Part shown: positions 13,157 through 27,683 of the stretch, piece by piece | Numbering within the stretch: position 1 is the first letter of the stretch | How the letters are laid out: every line of letters begins with the position of its first letter | NCBI GenBank assembly: GCA_009746045.1 | Contig: RPFO01000670.1 | Coordinates: forward strand, 62,001 to 126,000 | Direction: 5' to 3' | Length of the DNA: 64,000 nt | Source: Mesostigma viride | Lineage: Eukaryota; Streptophyta; Mesostigmatophyceae; Mesostigmatales; Mesostigmataceae | The notes under the pieces: model-generated | Told to the model about the DNA's origin: nothing | The model's input: only the letters and a program-made list of their open reading frames with translations | Database searches by the model: none | Program-made: the position numbers and the translations under genes

Positions 13157-16100
13157 GAGGCGTGTGGGGTACGTAGGATACGTTGTCATGAGTGCAGTTG
13201 AGGCATGTGGGGTACGTAGGATACGTTATCATGAGTGAGGCATGTGGGGTACGTAGGATACGTTGTCATGAGTGAGGCATGTGGGGTACGTAGGATACGT
13301 TGTCATGAGTGAGGCATGTGGGGTACGTAGAATACGTTATCATGAGTGAGGCATGTGGGGTACGTAGAATACGTTATCATGAGTGAGGCATGTGGGGTGC
13401 GTAGGATACGTTATCATGAGTGAGGCATGTGGGGTACGTAGGATACGTTATCATGAGTGAGGCATGTGGGGTGCGTAGGATACGTTACCATGAGTGAGGC
13501 ATGTGGGGTACGTAGGATACGTTATCATGAGTGAGGCATGTGGGGTACGTAGGATACGTTATCATGAGTGAGGCATGTGGGGTACGTAGGATACGTTATC
13601 ATGAGTGAGGCATGTGGGGTACGTAGGATACGTTATCATGAGTGAGGCATGTGGGGTACGTAGGATACGTTATCATGAGTGAGGCATGTGGGGTACGTAG
13701 GATACGTTATCATGAGTGAGGCATGTGGGGTACGTAGGATACGTTATCATGAGTGAGGCATGTGGGGTGCGTAGGATACGTTATCATGAGTGAGGCATGT
13801 GGGGTACGTAGGATACGTTATCATGAGTGAGGCATGTGGGGTACGTAGGATACGTTATCATGAGTGAGGCATGTGGGGTACGTAGGATACGTTACCATGA
13901 GTGAGGCATGTGGGGTACGTAGGATACGTTATCATGAGTGAGGCATGTGGGGTACGTAGGATACGTTATCATGAGTGAGGCATGTGGGGTACGTAGGATA
14001 CGTTATCATGAGTGAGGCATGTGGGGTACGTAGGATACGTTATCATGAGTGAGGCATGTGGGGTACGTAGGATACGTTATCATGAGTGAGGCATGTGGGG
14101 TACGTAGGATACGTTATCATGAGTGAGGCATGTGGGGTACGTAGGATACGTTATCATGAGTGAGGCATGTGGGGTACGTAGGATACGTTATCATGAGGCA
14201 TGTGGGGTACGTAGGATACGTTATCATGAGTGAGGCATGTGGGGTGCGTAGGATACGTTGTCATGAGTGAGGCATGTGGGGTACGTAGGATACGTTATCA
14301 TGAGTGAGGCATGTGGGGTACGTAGGATACGTTATCATGAGTGAGGCATGTGGGGTACGTAGGATACGTTATCATGAGTGAGGCATGTGGGGTACGTAGG
14401 ATACGTTATCATGAGTGAGGCATGTGGGGTACGTAGGATACGTTATCATGAGTGAGGCATGTGGGGTGCGTAGGATACGTTATCATGAGTGAGGCATGTG
14501 GGGTACGTAGGATACGTTATCATGAGTGAGGCATGTGGGGTGCGTAGGATACGTTATCATGAGTGAGGCATGTGGGGTACGTAGGATACGTTATCATGAG
14601 TGAGGCATGTGGGGTGCGTAGGATACGTTACCATGAGTGAGGCATGTGGGGTACGTAGGATACGTTACCATGAGTGAGGCATGTGGGGTACGTAGGATAC
14701 GTTATCATGAGTGAGGCATGTGGGGTGCGTAGGATACGTTATCATGAGTGAGGCATGTGGGGTACGTAGGATACGTTATCATGAGTGAGGCATGTGGGGT
14801 ACGTAGGATACGTTATCATGAGTGAGGCATGTGGGGTACGTAGGATACGTTACCATGAGTGAGGCATGTGGGGTGCGTAGGATACGTTATCATGAGTGAG
14901 GCATGTGGGGTACGTAGGATACGTTATCATGAGTGAGGCATGTGGGGTACGTAGGATACGTTATCATGAGTGAGGCATGTGGGGTACGTAGGATACGTTA
15001 TCATGAGTGAGGCATGTGGGGTACGTAGGATACGTTATCATGAGTGAGGCATGTGGGGTGCGTAGGATACGTTACCATGAGTGAGGCATGTGGGGTACGT
15101 AGGATACGTTACCATGAGTGAGGCATGTGGGGTACGTAGGATACGTTATCATGAGTGAGGCATGTGGGGTGCGTAGGATACGTTATCATGAGTGAGGCAT
15201 GTGGGGTACGTAGGATACGTTATCATGAGTGAGGCATGTGGGGTACGTAGGATACGTTATCATGAGTGAGGCATGTGGGGTACGTAGGATACGTTATCAT
15301 GAGTGAGGCATGTGGGGTGCGTAGGATACGTTATCATGAGTGAGGCATGTGGGGTACGTAGGATACGTTATCATGAGTGAGGCATGTGGGGTACGTAGGA
15401 TACGTTATCATGAGTGAGGCATGTGGGGTACGTAGGATACGTTACCATGAGTGAGGCATGTGGGGTGCGTAGGATACGTTATCATGAGGCATGTGGGGTA
15501 CGTAGGATACGTTATCATGAGTGAGGCATGTGGGGTGCGTAGGATACGTTATCATGAGGCATGTGGGGTACGTAGGATACGTTATCATGAGTGAGGCATG
15601 TGGGGTGCGTAGGATACGTTATCATGAGTGAGGCATGTGGGGTACGTAGGATACGTTATCATGAGTGAGGCATGTGGGGTACGTAGGATACGTTATCATG
15701 AGTGAGGCATGTGGGGTGCGTAGGATACGTTATCATGAGTGAGGCATGTGGGGTGCGTAGGATACGTTATCATGAGTGAGGCATGTGGGGTGCGTAGGAT
15801 ACGTTATCATGAGTGAGGCATGTGGGGTACGTAGGATACGTTATCATGAGTGAGGCATGTGGGGTGCGTAGGATACGTTATCATGAGTGAGGCATGTGGG
15901 GTACGTAGGATACGTTATCATGAGTGAGGCATGTGGGGTGCGTAGGATACGTTATCATGAGTGAGGCATGTGGGGTACGTAGGATACGTTATCATGAGTG
16001 AGGCATGTGGGGTACGTAGGATACGTTATCATGAGTGAGGCATGTGGGGTGCGTAGGATACGTTATCATGAGTGAGGCATGTGGGGTACGTAGGATACGT

Positions 16101-19100
16101 TATCATGAGTGAGGCATGTGGGGTACGTAGGATACGTTATCATGAGTGAGGCATGTGGGGTGCGTAGGATACGTTATCATGAGTGAGGCATGTGGGGTAC
16201 GTAGGATACGTTATCATGAGTGAGGCATGTGGGGTACGTAGGATACGTTATCATGAGGCATGTGGGGTACGTAGGATACGTTATCATGAGTGAGGCATGT
16301 GGGGTGCGTAGGATACGTTATCATGAGTGAGGCATGTGGGGTACGTAGGATACGTTATCATGAGTGAGGCATGTGGGGTACGTAGGATACGTTATCATGA
16401 GTGAGGCATGTGGGGTACGTAGGATACGTTATCATGAGTGAGGCATGTGGGGTACGTAGGATACGTTATCATGAGTGAGGCATGTGGGGTACGTAGGATA
16501 CGTTACCATGAGTGAGGCATGTGGGGTGCGTAGGATACGTTATCATGAGTGAGGCATGTGGGGTACGTAGGATACGTTATCATGAGTGAGGCATGTGGGG
16601 TGCGTAGGATACGTTATCATGAGTGAGGCATGTGGGGTACGTAGGATACGTTATCATGAGTGAGGCATGTGGGGTACGTAGGATACGTTATCATGAGTGA
16701 GGCATGTGGGGTGCGTAGGATACGTTATCATGAGTGAGGCATGTGGGGTGCGTAGGATACGTTATCATGAGTGAGGCATGTGGGGTACGTAGGATACGTT
16801 ATCATGAGTGAGGCATGTGGGGTACGTAGGATACGTTATCATGAGTGAGGCATGTGGGGTACGTAGGATACGTTATCATGAGTGAGGCATGTGGGGTGCG
16901 TAGGATACGTTATCATGAGTGAGGCATGTGGGGTACGTAGGATACGTTATCATGAGTGAGGCATGTGGGGTGCGTAGGATACGTTATCATGAGTGAGGCA
17001 TGTGGGGTACGTAGGATACGTTATCATGAGTGAGGCATGTGGGGTGCGTAGGATACGTTATCATGAGTGAGGCATGTGGGGTACGTAGGATACGTTATCA
17101 TGAGTGAGGCATGTGGGGTACGTAGGATACGTTATCATGAGTGAGGCATGTGGGGTACGTAGGATACGTTATCATGAGTGAGGCATGTGGGGTACGTAGG
17201 ATACGTTATCATGAGTGAGGCATGTGGGGTGCGTAGGATACGTTATCATGAGTGAGGCATGTGGGGTGCGTAGGATACGTTATCATGAGTGAGGCATGTG
17301 GGGTGCGTAGGATACGTTATCATGAGTGAGGCATGTGGGGTACGTAGGATACGTTATCATGAGGCATGTGGGGTACGTAGGATACGTTATCATGAGTGAG
17401 GCATGTGGGGTGCGTAGGATACGTTATCATGAGTGAGGCATGTGGGGTGCGTAGGATACGTTATCATGAGTGAGGCATGTGGGGTGCGTAGGATACGTTA
17501 TCATGAGGCATGTGGGGTGCGTAGGATACGTTATCATGAGTGAGGCATGTGGGGTACGTAGGATACGTTATCATGAGTGAGGCACGTGGGGTACGTAGGA
17601 TACGTTATCATGAGTGAGGCATGTGGGGTACGTAGGATACGTTATCATGAGTGAGGCATGTGGGGTGCGTAGGATACGTTATCATGAGTGAGGCATGTGG
17701 GGTACGTAGGATACGTTATCATGAGTGAGGCATGTGGGGTACGTAGGATACGTTATCATGAGTGAGGCATGTGGGGTACGTAGGATACGTTATCATGAGT
17801 GAGGCATGTGGGGTACGTAGGATACGTTATCATGAGTGAGGCATGTGGGGTACGTAGGATACGTTATCATGAGTGCATGTGGGGTACGTAGGATACGTTA
17901 TCATGAGTGAGGCATGTGGGGTGCGTAGGATACGTTATCATGAGTGAGGCATGTGGGGTACGTAGGATACGTTATCATGAGTGAGGCATGTGGGGTACGT
18001 AGGATACGTTATCATGAGTGAGGCATGTGGGGTACGTAGGATACGTTATCATGAGTGAGGCATGTGGGGTACGTAGGATACGTTATCATGAGGCATGTGG
18101 GGTACGTAGGATACGTTATCATGAGTGAGGCATGTGGGGTACGTAGGATACGTTATCATGAGTGAGGCATGTGGGGTGCGTAGGATACGTTATCATGAGT
18201 GAGGCATGTGGGGTGCGTAGGATACGTTATCATGAGTGAGGCATGTGGGGTACGTAGGATACGTTATCATGAGTGAGGCATGTGGGGTACGTAGGATACG
18301 TTATCATGAGTGAGGCATGTGGGGTACGTAGGATACGTTATCATGAGTGAGGCATGTGGGGTACGTAGGATACGTTATCATGAGTGAGGCATGTGGGGTA
18401 CGTAGGATACGTTATCATGAGTGAGGCATGTGGGGTACGTAGGATACGTTATCATGAGTGAGGCATGTGGGGTACGTAGGATACGTTATCATGAGTGAGG
18501 CATGTGGGGTACGTAGGATACGTTATCATGAGTGAGGCATGTGGGGTACGTAGGATACGTTATCATGAGTGAGGCATGTGGGGTACGTAGGATACGTTAT
18601 CATGAGTGAGGCATGTGGGGTACGTAGGATACGTTATCATGAGTGAGGCATGTGGGGTGCGTAGGATACGTTATCATGAGTGAGGCATGTGGGGTACGTA
18701 GGATACGTTATCATGAGTGAGGCATGTGGGGTACGTAGGATACGTTATCATGAGTGAGGCATGTGGGGTACGTAGGATACGTTATCATGAGTGAGGCATG
18801 TGGGGTACGTAGGATACGTTATCATGAGTGAGGCATGTGGGGTGCGTAGGATACGTTATCATGAGTGAGGCATGTGGGGTACGTAGGATACGTTATCATG
18901 AGTGAGGCATGTGGGGTACGTAGGATACGTTATCATGAGTGAGGCATGTGGGGTGCGTAGGATACGTTATCATGAGTGAGGCATGTGGGGTACGTAGGAT
19001 ACGTTATCATGAGTGAGGCATGTGGGGTACGTAGGATACGTTATCATGAGTGAGGCATGTGGGGTACGTAGGATACGTTATCATGAGTGAGGCATGTGGG

Positions 19101-22100
19101 GTACGTAGGATACGTTATCATGAGTGAGGCATGTGGGGTACGTAGGATACGTTATCATGAGTGAGGCATGTGGGGTACGTAGGATACGTTATCATGAGTG
19201 AGGCATGTGGGGTACGTAGGATACGTTATCATGAGTGAGGCATGTGGGGTACGTAGGATACGTTATCATGAGTGAGGCATGTGGGGTACGTAGGATACGT
19301 TATCATGAGTGAGGCATGTGGGGTACGTAGGATACGTTATCATGAGTGAGGCATGTGGGGTACGTAGGATACGTTATCATGAGTGAGGCATGTGGGGTAC
19401 GTAGGATACGTTATCATGAGTGAGGCATGTGGGGTACGTAGGATACGTTATCATGAGTGAGGCATGTGGGGTGCGTAGGATACGTTATCATGAGTGAGGC
19501 ATGTGGGGTACGTAGGATACGTTATCATGAGTGAGGCATGTGGGGTGCGTAGGATACGTTATCATGAGTGAGGCATGTGGGGTACGTAGGATACGTTATC
19601 ATGAGTGAGGCATGTGGGGTGCGTAGGATACGTTATCATGAGTGAGGCATGTGGGGTGCGTAGGATACGTTATCATGAGTGAGGCATGTGGGGTACGTAG
19701 GATACGTTATCATGAGTGAGGCATGTGGGGTACGTAGGATACGTTATCATGAGTGAGGCATGTGGGGTGCGTAGGATACGTTATCATGAGTGAGGCATGT
19801 GGGGTACGTAGGATACGTTATCATGAGTGAGGCATGTGGGGTACGTAGGATACGTTATCATGAGTGAGGCATGTGGGGTGCGTAGGATACGTTATCATGA
19901 GTGAGGCATGTGGGGTACGTAGGATACGTTATCATGAGTGAGGCATGTGGGGTACGTAGGATACGTTATCATGAGTGAGGCATGTGGGGTACGTAGGATA
20001 CGTTATCATGAGTGAGGCATGTGGGGTACGTAGGATACGTTATCATGAGTGAGGCATGTGGGGTACGTAGGATACGTTATCATGAGTGAGGCATGTGGGG
20101 TGCGTAGGATACGTTATCATGAGTGAGGCATGTGGGGTACGTAGGATACGTTATCATGAGTGAGGCATGTGGGGTACGTAGGATACGTTATCATGAGTGA
20201 GGCATGTGGGGTACGTAGGATACGTTATCATGAGTGAGGCATGTGGGGTACGTAGGATACGTTATCATGAGTGAGGCATGTGGGGTACGTAGGATACGTT
20301 ATCATGAGTGAGGCATGTGGGGTGCGTAGGATACGTTATCATGAGTGAGGCATGTGGGGTACGTAGGATACGTTATCATGAGTGAGGCATGTGGGGTACG
20401 TAGGATACGTTATCATGAGTGAGGCATGTGGGGTACGTAGGATACGTTATCATGAGTGAGGCATGTGGGGTACGTAGGATACGTTATCATGAGTGAGGCA
20501 TGTGGGGTACGTAGGATACGTTATCATGAGTGAGGCATGTGGGGTACGTAGGATACGTTATCATGAGTGAGGCATGTGGGGTACGTAGGATACGTTATCA
20601 TGAGTGAGGCATGTGGGGTACGTAGGATACGTTATCATGAGTGAGGCATGTGGGGTACGTAGGATACGTTATCATGAGTGAGGCATGTGGGGTACGTAGG
20701 ATACGTTATCATGAGTGAGGCATGTGGGGTGCGTAGGATACGTTATCATGAGTGAGGCATGTGGGGTGCGTAGGATACGTTATCATGAGTGAGGCATGTG
20801 GGGTACGTAGGATACGTTATCATGAGTGAGGCATGTGGGGTACGTAGGATACGTTATCATGAGTGAGGCATGTGGGGTACGTAGGATACGTTATCATGAG
20901 TGAGGCATGTGGGGTACGTAGGATACGTTATCATGAGTGAGGCATGTGGGGTACGTAGGATACGTTATCATGAGTGAGGCATGTGGGGTACGTAGGATAC
21001 GTTATCATGAGTGAGGCATGTGGGGTACGTAGGATACGTTATCATGAGTGAGGCATGTGGGGTGCGTAGGATACGTTATCATGAGTGAGGCATGTGGGGT
21101 ACGTAGGATACGTTATCATGAGTGAGGCATGTGGGGTGCGTAGGATACGTTATCATGAGTGAGGCATGTGGGGTGCGTAGGATACGTTATCATGAGTGAG
21201 GCATGTGGGGTGCGTAGGATACGTTATCATGAGTGAGGCATGTGGGGTGCGTAGGATACGTTATCATGAGTGAGGCATGTGGGGTACGTAGGATACGTTA
21301 TCATGAGTGAGGCATGTGGGGTACGTAGGATACGTTATCATGAGTGAGGCATGTGGGGTACGTAGGATACGTTATCATGAGTGAGGCATGTGGGGTACGT
21401 AGGATACGTTATCATGAGTGAGGCATGTGGGGTACGTAGGATACGTTATCATGAGTGAGGCATGTGGGGTACGTAGGATACGTTATCATGAGTGAGGCAT
21501 GTGGGGTACGTAGGATACGTTATCATGAGTGAGGCATGTGGGGTACGTAGGATACGTTATCATGAGTGAGGCATGTGGGGTACGTAGGATACGTTATCAT
21601 GAGTGAGGCATGTGGGGTACGTAGGATACGTTATCATGAGTGAGGCATGTGGGGTACGTAGGATACGTTATCATGAGTGAGGCATGTGGGGTACGTAGGA
21701 TACGTTATCATGAGTGAGGCATGTGGGGTACGTAGGATACGTTATCATGAGTGAGGCATGTGGGGTACGTAGGATACGTTATCATGAGTGAGGCATGTGG
21801 GGTACGTAGGATACGTTATCATGAGTGCATGTGGGGTACGTAGGATACGTTATCATGAGTGAGGCATGTGGGGTACGTAGGATACGTTATCATGAGTGAG
21901 GCATGTGGGGTACGTAGGATACGTTATCATGAGTGAGGCATGTGGGGTACGTAGGATACGTTATCATGAGTGAGGCATGTGGGGTACGTAGGATACGTTA
22001 TCATGAGTGAGGCATGTGGGGTACGTAGGATACGTTATCATGAGTGAGGCATGTGGGGTACGTAGGATACGTTATCATGAGTGAGGCATGTGGGGTACGT

Positions 22101-25093
22101 AGGATACGTTATCATGAGTGAGGCATGTGGGGTACGTAGGATACGTTATCATGAGTGAGGCATGTGGGGTACGTAGGATACGTTATCATGAGTGCATGTG
22201 GGGTACGTAGGATACGTTATCATGAGTGAGGCATGTGGGGTACGTAGGATACGTTATCATGAGGCATGTGGGGTACGTAGGATACGTTATCATGAGTGAG
22301 GCATGTGGGGTACGTAGGATACGTTATCATGAGTGAGGCATGTGGGGTGCGTAGGATACGTTATCATGAGTGAGGCATGTGGGGTACGTAGGATACGTTA
22401 TCATGAGTGCATGTGGGGTACGTAGGATACGTTATCATGAGTGAGGCATGTGGGGTGCGTAGGATACGTTATCATGAGTGAGGCATGTGGGGTACGTAGG
22501 ATACGTTATCATGAGTGAGGCATGTGGGGTACGTAGGATACGTTATCATGAGTGAGGCATGTGGGGTACGTAGGATACGTTATCATGAGTGAGGCATGTG
22601 GGGTGCGTAGGATACGTTATCATGAGTGAGGCATGTGGGGTACGTAGGATACGTTATCATGAGTGAGGCATGTGGGGTGCGTAGGATACGTTATCATGAG
22701 TGAGGCATGTGGGGTACGTAGGATACGTTATCATGAGTGAGGCATGTGGGGTGCGTAGGATACGTTATCATGAGTGAGGCATGTGGGGTACGTAGGATAC
22801 GTTATCATGAGTGAGGCATGTGGGGTACGTAGGATACGTTATCATGAGTGAGGCATGTGGGGTACGTAGGATACGTTATCATGAGTGAGGCATGTGGGGT
22901 ACGTAGGATACGTTATCATGAGTGAGGCATGTGGGGTACGTAGGATACGTTATCATGAGTGAGGCATGTGGGGTACGTAGGATACGTTATCATGAGTGAG
23001 GCATGTGGGGTGCGTAGGATACGTTATCATGAGTGAGGCATGTGGGGTACGTAGGATACGTTATCATGAGTGAGGCATGTGGGGTACGTAGGATACGTTA
23101 TCATGAGTGAGGCATGTGGGGTACGTAGGATACGTTATCATGAGTGAGGCATGTGGGGTACGTAGGATACGTTATCATGAGTGAGGCATGTGGGGTACGT
23201 AGGATACGTTATCATGAGTGAGGCATGTGGGGTACGTAGGATACGTTATCATGAGTGAGGCATGTGGGGTACGTAGGATACGTTATCATGAGTGAGGCAT
23301 GTGGGGTGCGTAGGATACGTTATCATGAGTGAGGCATGTGGGGTACGTAGGATACGTTATCATGAGTGAGGCATGTGGGGTGCGTAGGATACGTTATCAT
23401 GAGTGAGGCATGTGGGGTGCGTAGGATACGTTATCATGAGTGAGGCATGTGGGGTGCGTAGGATACGTTATCATGAGTGAGGCATGTGGGGTACGTAGGA
23501 TACGTTATCATGAGTGAGGCATGTGGGGTACGTAGGATACGTTATCATGAGTGAGGCATGTGGGGTACGTAGGATACGTTATCATGAGTGAGGCATGTGG
23601 GGTACGTAGGATACGTTATCATGAGTGAGGCATGTGGGGTACGTAGGATACGTTATCATGAGTGAGGCATGTGGGGTACGTAGGATACGTTATCATGAGT
23701 GAGGCATGTGGGGTACGTAGGATACGTTATCATGAGTGAGGCATGTGGGGTACGTAGGATACGTTATCATGAGTGAGGCATGTGGGGTACGTAGGATACG
23801 TTATCATGAGTGAGGCATGTGGGGTACGTAGGATACGTTATCATGAGTGAGGCATGTGGGGTACGTAGGATACGTTATCATGAGTGAGGCATGTGGGGTA
23901 CGTAGGATACGTTATCATGAGTGAGGCATGTGGGGTACGTAGGATACGTTATCATGAGTGAGGCATGTGGGGTACGTAGGATACGTTATCATGAGTGCAT
24001 GTGGGGTACGTAGGATACGTTATCATGAGTGAGGCATGTGGGGTGCGTAGGATACGTTATCATGAGTGAGGCATGTGGGGTACGTAGGATACGTTATCAT
24101 GAGTGAGGCATGTGGGGTACGTAGGATACGTTATCATGAGTGAGGCATGTGGGGTACGTAGGATACGTTATCATGAGTGAGGCATGTGGGGTACGTAGGA
24201 TACGTTATCATGAGTGAGGCATGTGGGGTACGTAGGATACGTTATCATGAGTGAGGCATGTGGGGTACGTAGGATACGTTATCATGAGTGAGGCATGTGG
24301 GGTACGTAGGATACGTTATCATGAGTGAGGCATGTGGGGTACGTAGGATACGTTATCATGAGTGAGGCATGTGGGGTACGTAGGATACGTTATCATGAGT
24401 GAGGCATGTGGGGTACGTAGGATACGTTATCATGAGTGAGGCATGTGGGGTACGTAGGATACGTTATCATGAGTGAGGCATGTGGGGTGCGTAGGATACG
24501 TTATCATGAGTGAGGCATGTGGGGTACGTAGGATACGTTATCATGAGTGAGGCATGTGGGGTACGTAGGATACGTTATCATGAGTGCATGTGGGGTACGT
24601 AGGATACGTTATCATGAGTGAGGCATGTGGGGTACGTAGGATACGTTATCATGAGTGAGGCATGTGGGGTACGTAGGATACGTTATCATGAGTGAGGCAT
24701 GTGGGGTGCGTAGGATACGTTACATGAGTGAGGCATGTGGGGTACGTAGGATACGTTATCATGAGTGAGGCATGTGGGGTACGTAGGATACGTTATCATG
24801 AGGCATGTGGGGTACGTAGGATACGTTATCATGAGTGAGGCATGTGGGGTACGTAGGATACGTTATCATGAGTGAGGCATGTGGGGTACGTAGGATACGT
24901 TATCATGAGTGAGGCATGTGGGGTACGTAGGATACGTTATCATGAGTGAGGCATGTGGGGTGCGTAGGATACGTTATCATGAGTGAGGCATGTGGGGTAC
25001 GTAGGATACGTTATCATGAGTGAGGCATGTGGGGTACGTAGGATACGTTATCATGAGTGAGGCATGTGGGGTACGTAGGATACGTTGTTGTGA
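13157..25093. repeat. 37-bp tandem array, about 320 copies
   Basis: The consensus unit runs GTGAGGCATGTGGGGTACGT then AGGATACGTTATCATGA. Recurrent variants are TGC for TAC in the middle, TTACC or TTGTC for TTATC near the end, and rare 33-nt units that lack GTGA or GAGG. Units at both ends are diverged, and GTGCAGTT stands at each border (13192-13199 and 25094-25101). The array is probably intronic, between the exon at 12628 and the exons from 25414. A period of 37 leaves no conserved reading frame, and no long ORF crosses it. Confidence 0.97.
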
Positions 25094-25413
25094 GTGCAGT
25101 TTCCCGCGTAGCTGGCAACATCTGCGTTACGCTTACACCACGCTCGATGCCAATTTACATCTCTACGCTAGGTGCGCGGCATGGTGGTGTGCGGAGGCCG
25201 TGCCGGGGGAAGCTGCCGGGATCCCCGTTGTGGGTCATGTGGCCAGTTGCCAAGGGCTCAAGTATGTGCATTCCTGTCAAGAGTTGGCCCCCCAGATTTG
25301 GCCCGTTGTCTGGCATGCGCCGGCATGCGTCCGCATCTGCCCCCGCCTCCCCCACCGAGATCAGCGCCCATGCCAGCTGGCTGCCGCGACTGGGCACCGG
25401 GTTCTGCCACTAG

Positions 25414-27319
25414 GCGCATCGCTTGCGCAAAGTGCAGGCAGAGCTCATGTCAGTTTCATCGTCTTTTTTGGCTCGTGGGGGTCACGTGCTGCGAGACGCC
25501 GAGCTCGTGGCTGTGAGACGCCGCCTGTCAAGTCGTCTGACACAAGTTCCCGTCCTGTCTTGTTGCGCTTTGCTCGGCGCATGCTTCCTCGTTGCCTGCA
25601 TGCTACCCCCCTGGCTCTGCCTGCTCGCTTGGCGGCGCGACGCAGGGACATCCGCGAGCAGGTGGCGCTGCTGTCCAAAGAGAACAAGGCGCTGGCGAAC
25701 CAGTACGTGTACGCACGCACACAGCGTGCACCACAGTGTTTAGGGACACGACAGGTGGTGACAGCACGCCCACCCCCGTATGCCATGTCGTCATCCTCGT
25801 GGCGTCAGCGGTCATGCCATGTGCCAGCACCTGCATGCACCCTGCAAGCCCTGGTGGGTCGCTGCCCGCATGTGGGACATCATCGCTAAGTTTTTCTCAG
25901 ATTCTGCACAAGCATGCCGGGCGCACCGATTAGATGTCTTCCACGCAGCCGCAGGTGGCTCATCTAGCCCACCTGGGCCCCTGGCAGACGCGTGAATCAT
26001 GCCATCTCACGTGACCGTGTTGTGTGCGGTTGGGTGCCGCACCCCTGTTGACGGGGAGATGTGCGGTGTAGCCGAGAGGGGGCCCATCGTGGCAAACGGC
26101 TGGCGCAGGCACAGACAAGCGCCCCACAGATGCTGGATGGTATGTGAGGGAGCGGTGGCATGTGTGCGCTCGGTTGTGTGTTCCCTCCAGCTCCCTTTTG
26201 GATGCCACGTGCACCCGGCCCGATGGTTCATTCCTTTCTGCCTGCACAAGCCACCCCCTTGTGTGCTATCAGCGCCCACTGGCTGGCTTGTTTCGCTTGC
26301 TTGTCTTCTTACTTGCTTGTTATGCCTCCTTGCTGTCTTGCTTGTATGGCTTGCTCTGCTTGCTGCGCTTCCTGAAGGATTGCCCCCCTTAGGGTCTGCT
26401 GCGGCCAAGCTCTCACGCACGACAAGCGGCTGCACCCTGGGGTGGTAAGCATGCGCCCACTGGGGTGGTAAGCACTGCCAGCTGGCACCGTGTATGCCAG
26501 CAAGTTGATACAAGCATCCGCCGTGTGTGGCCTGGTAGTGAGGTGGTGATGACCCTGTGGTCACGCAACAGGGTGGCCAGGACTACCATGCGGCAGTGGC
26601 CATCGCCACCAGTCTGCTGGTTGTTGGTCTTTGACTTCAAAGCAAAAGTATGGTATTGACCTTACATGATATTATCAAGAGAATAGGAGTGCACGCATGC
26701 GTCGATCATTTTCTTGAGTGACATGGCCGCATGTACATGGGACGCCTGCCTTTTCCTGTCCCTTAGGCGCTGGCCTATGTGGCCTCTGGCAGAGGCATCC
26801 TGTTACACAAATGTTCGTTGGGCAATCTTGTGCTTCACTCAATGTGGTGAGTTTTTTGCACTGATGGTGTCAACAAAAAGCCTGCTCACACTTGGATGCG
26901 ACGCTAGGAAGTATGTCTTCATGCTTTTGGGGGGCGTTTTGTTTGGCGCACCTATCAAGACTGTCTGTGTTGTTGATTTTGCCGTGCCTACTCACCCGAG
27001 CGTCACCGTGTTTATCACTGCCTTACACTCCTGTCGCAGGGTGGGATGGTGGTTATCAAGAAGGACGTGAAGGGCTCGTCCTCGAACCGGTTTTCGTACG
27101 GGGCCCAGCCCAAGGTGGGGGCCAACTATCCGGTGTCCCCAGCTCCTGCAGATGGAAAGCAAGGTGGTGCGCTGCACCACTGACGGCTGTCCTGGTTTGC
27201 TGACAGCTGTGGACTGCCGGCCTGATGCGCCTTTTCCGTGCCTTGCATGCGTCCCTGAAGCCCTGGCCAAGAAGAGCGGGCAGAGGCAGGAAGGCACTTG
27301 GCGGCTGTGGTACATATAA
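25414..27319 (+). CDS. Unrecognised coiled-coil protein, C-terminal exons
   Basis: Proposed exons are 25414-25448, 25646-25702, 26393-26444, 27040-27114 and 27152-27319. Each is bounded by AG and GT, and all phases agree. The first two join into one helix (HRLRKVQAELMDIREQVALL then SKENKALANQ) typical of a coiled coil. The third adds GQALTHDKRLHPGV and has a strong GTAAGC donor; the fourth reads GGMVVIKKDVKG and SSSNRFSYGAQPK. The last has a cysteine-rich stretch (RCTTDGCPG, DCRPD, FPCLACVPEALAKK) that may bind zinc, and ends at TAA 27317-27319. The intron between the last two exons would be only 37 nt, which is suspiciously short; a frameshift or read-through is the alternative. No TGTAA signal was found soon after the stop. 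Other AG...GT pairs near 26575 and 26767 (followed by GTGAGT at 26847) are unassigned. I do not recognise the family. Confidence 0.5.
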
Positions 27320-27683
27320 ATGTTCTTTTATAAGTTATAAGAGACGCCTTGCGCTATGTGCTGCCATCGTGGAGCATGCGCCACAAGCAGCATCCCTCGC
27401 AAAGAGCATGTGCGTGTGGTTCTCAGAGTTGCCACAGATTAAAGGGGTGGGGTCGATCATGGGCTATGCAGCTGCAACGTCACCATGCCGTCCATCAGAG
27501 CCTGTGTCATGATGCCTGCCTGGATGTCAAATGACCAGGCATGCCTCCCCTTGCCTCCTATTTCCTAAAAGTGTGCCCCAAATCTGGAACAAGGGCACGA
27601 TGGTCTGCCAAACTGTGCAATCACTAAGCTGAACGGAATGGCTGTGAAGCACTATTTAATTAATTAGTTAATTAATTAATTAA
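27320..27683. other. Spacer ending in a TTAA-type simple repeat
   Basis: I see no coding signal in 27320-27650. At 27655-27683 there is a run of TTAATTAATTAG-type repeats. The same kind of run abuts most retroelement 3' ends in this window, so it is best read as the tail of the minus-strand fragment that follows. Confidence 0.5.

Noticed and set aside
13157-25093. Same repeat family as the EXO1 intron 7 array, because both have 37-bp units
   Set aside because: The unit sequences do not align; the equal period appears to be coincidental.
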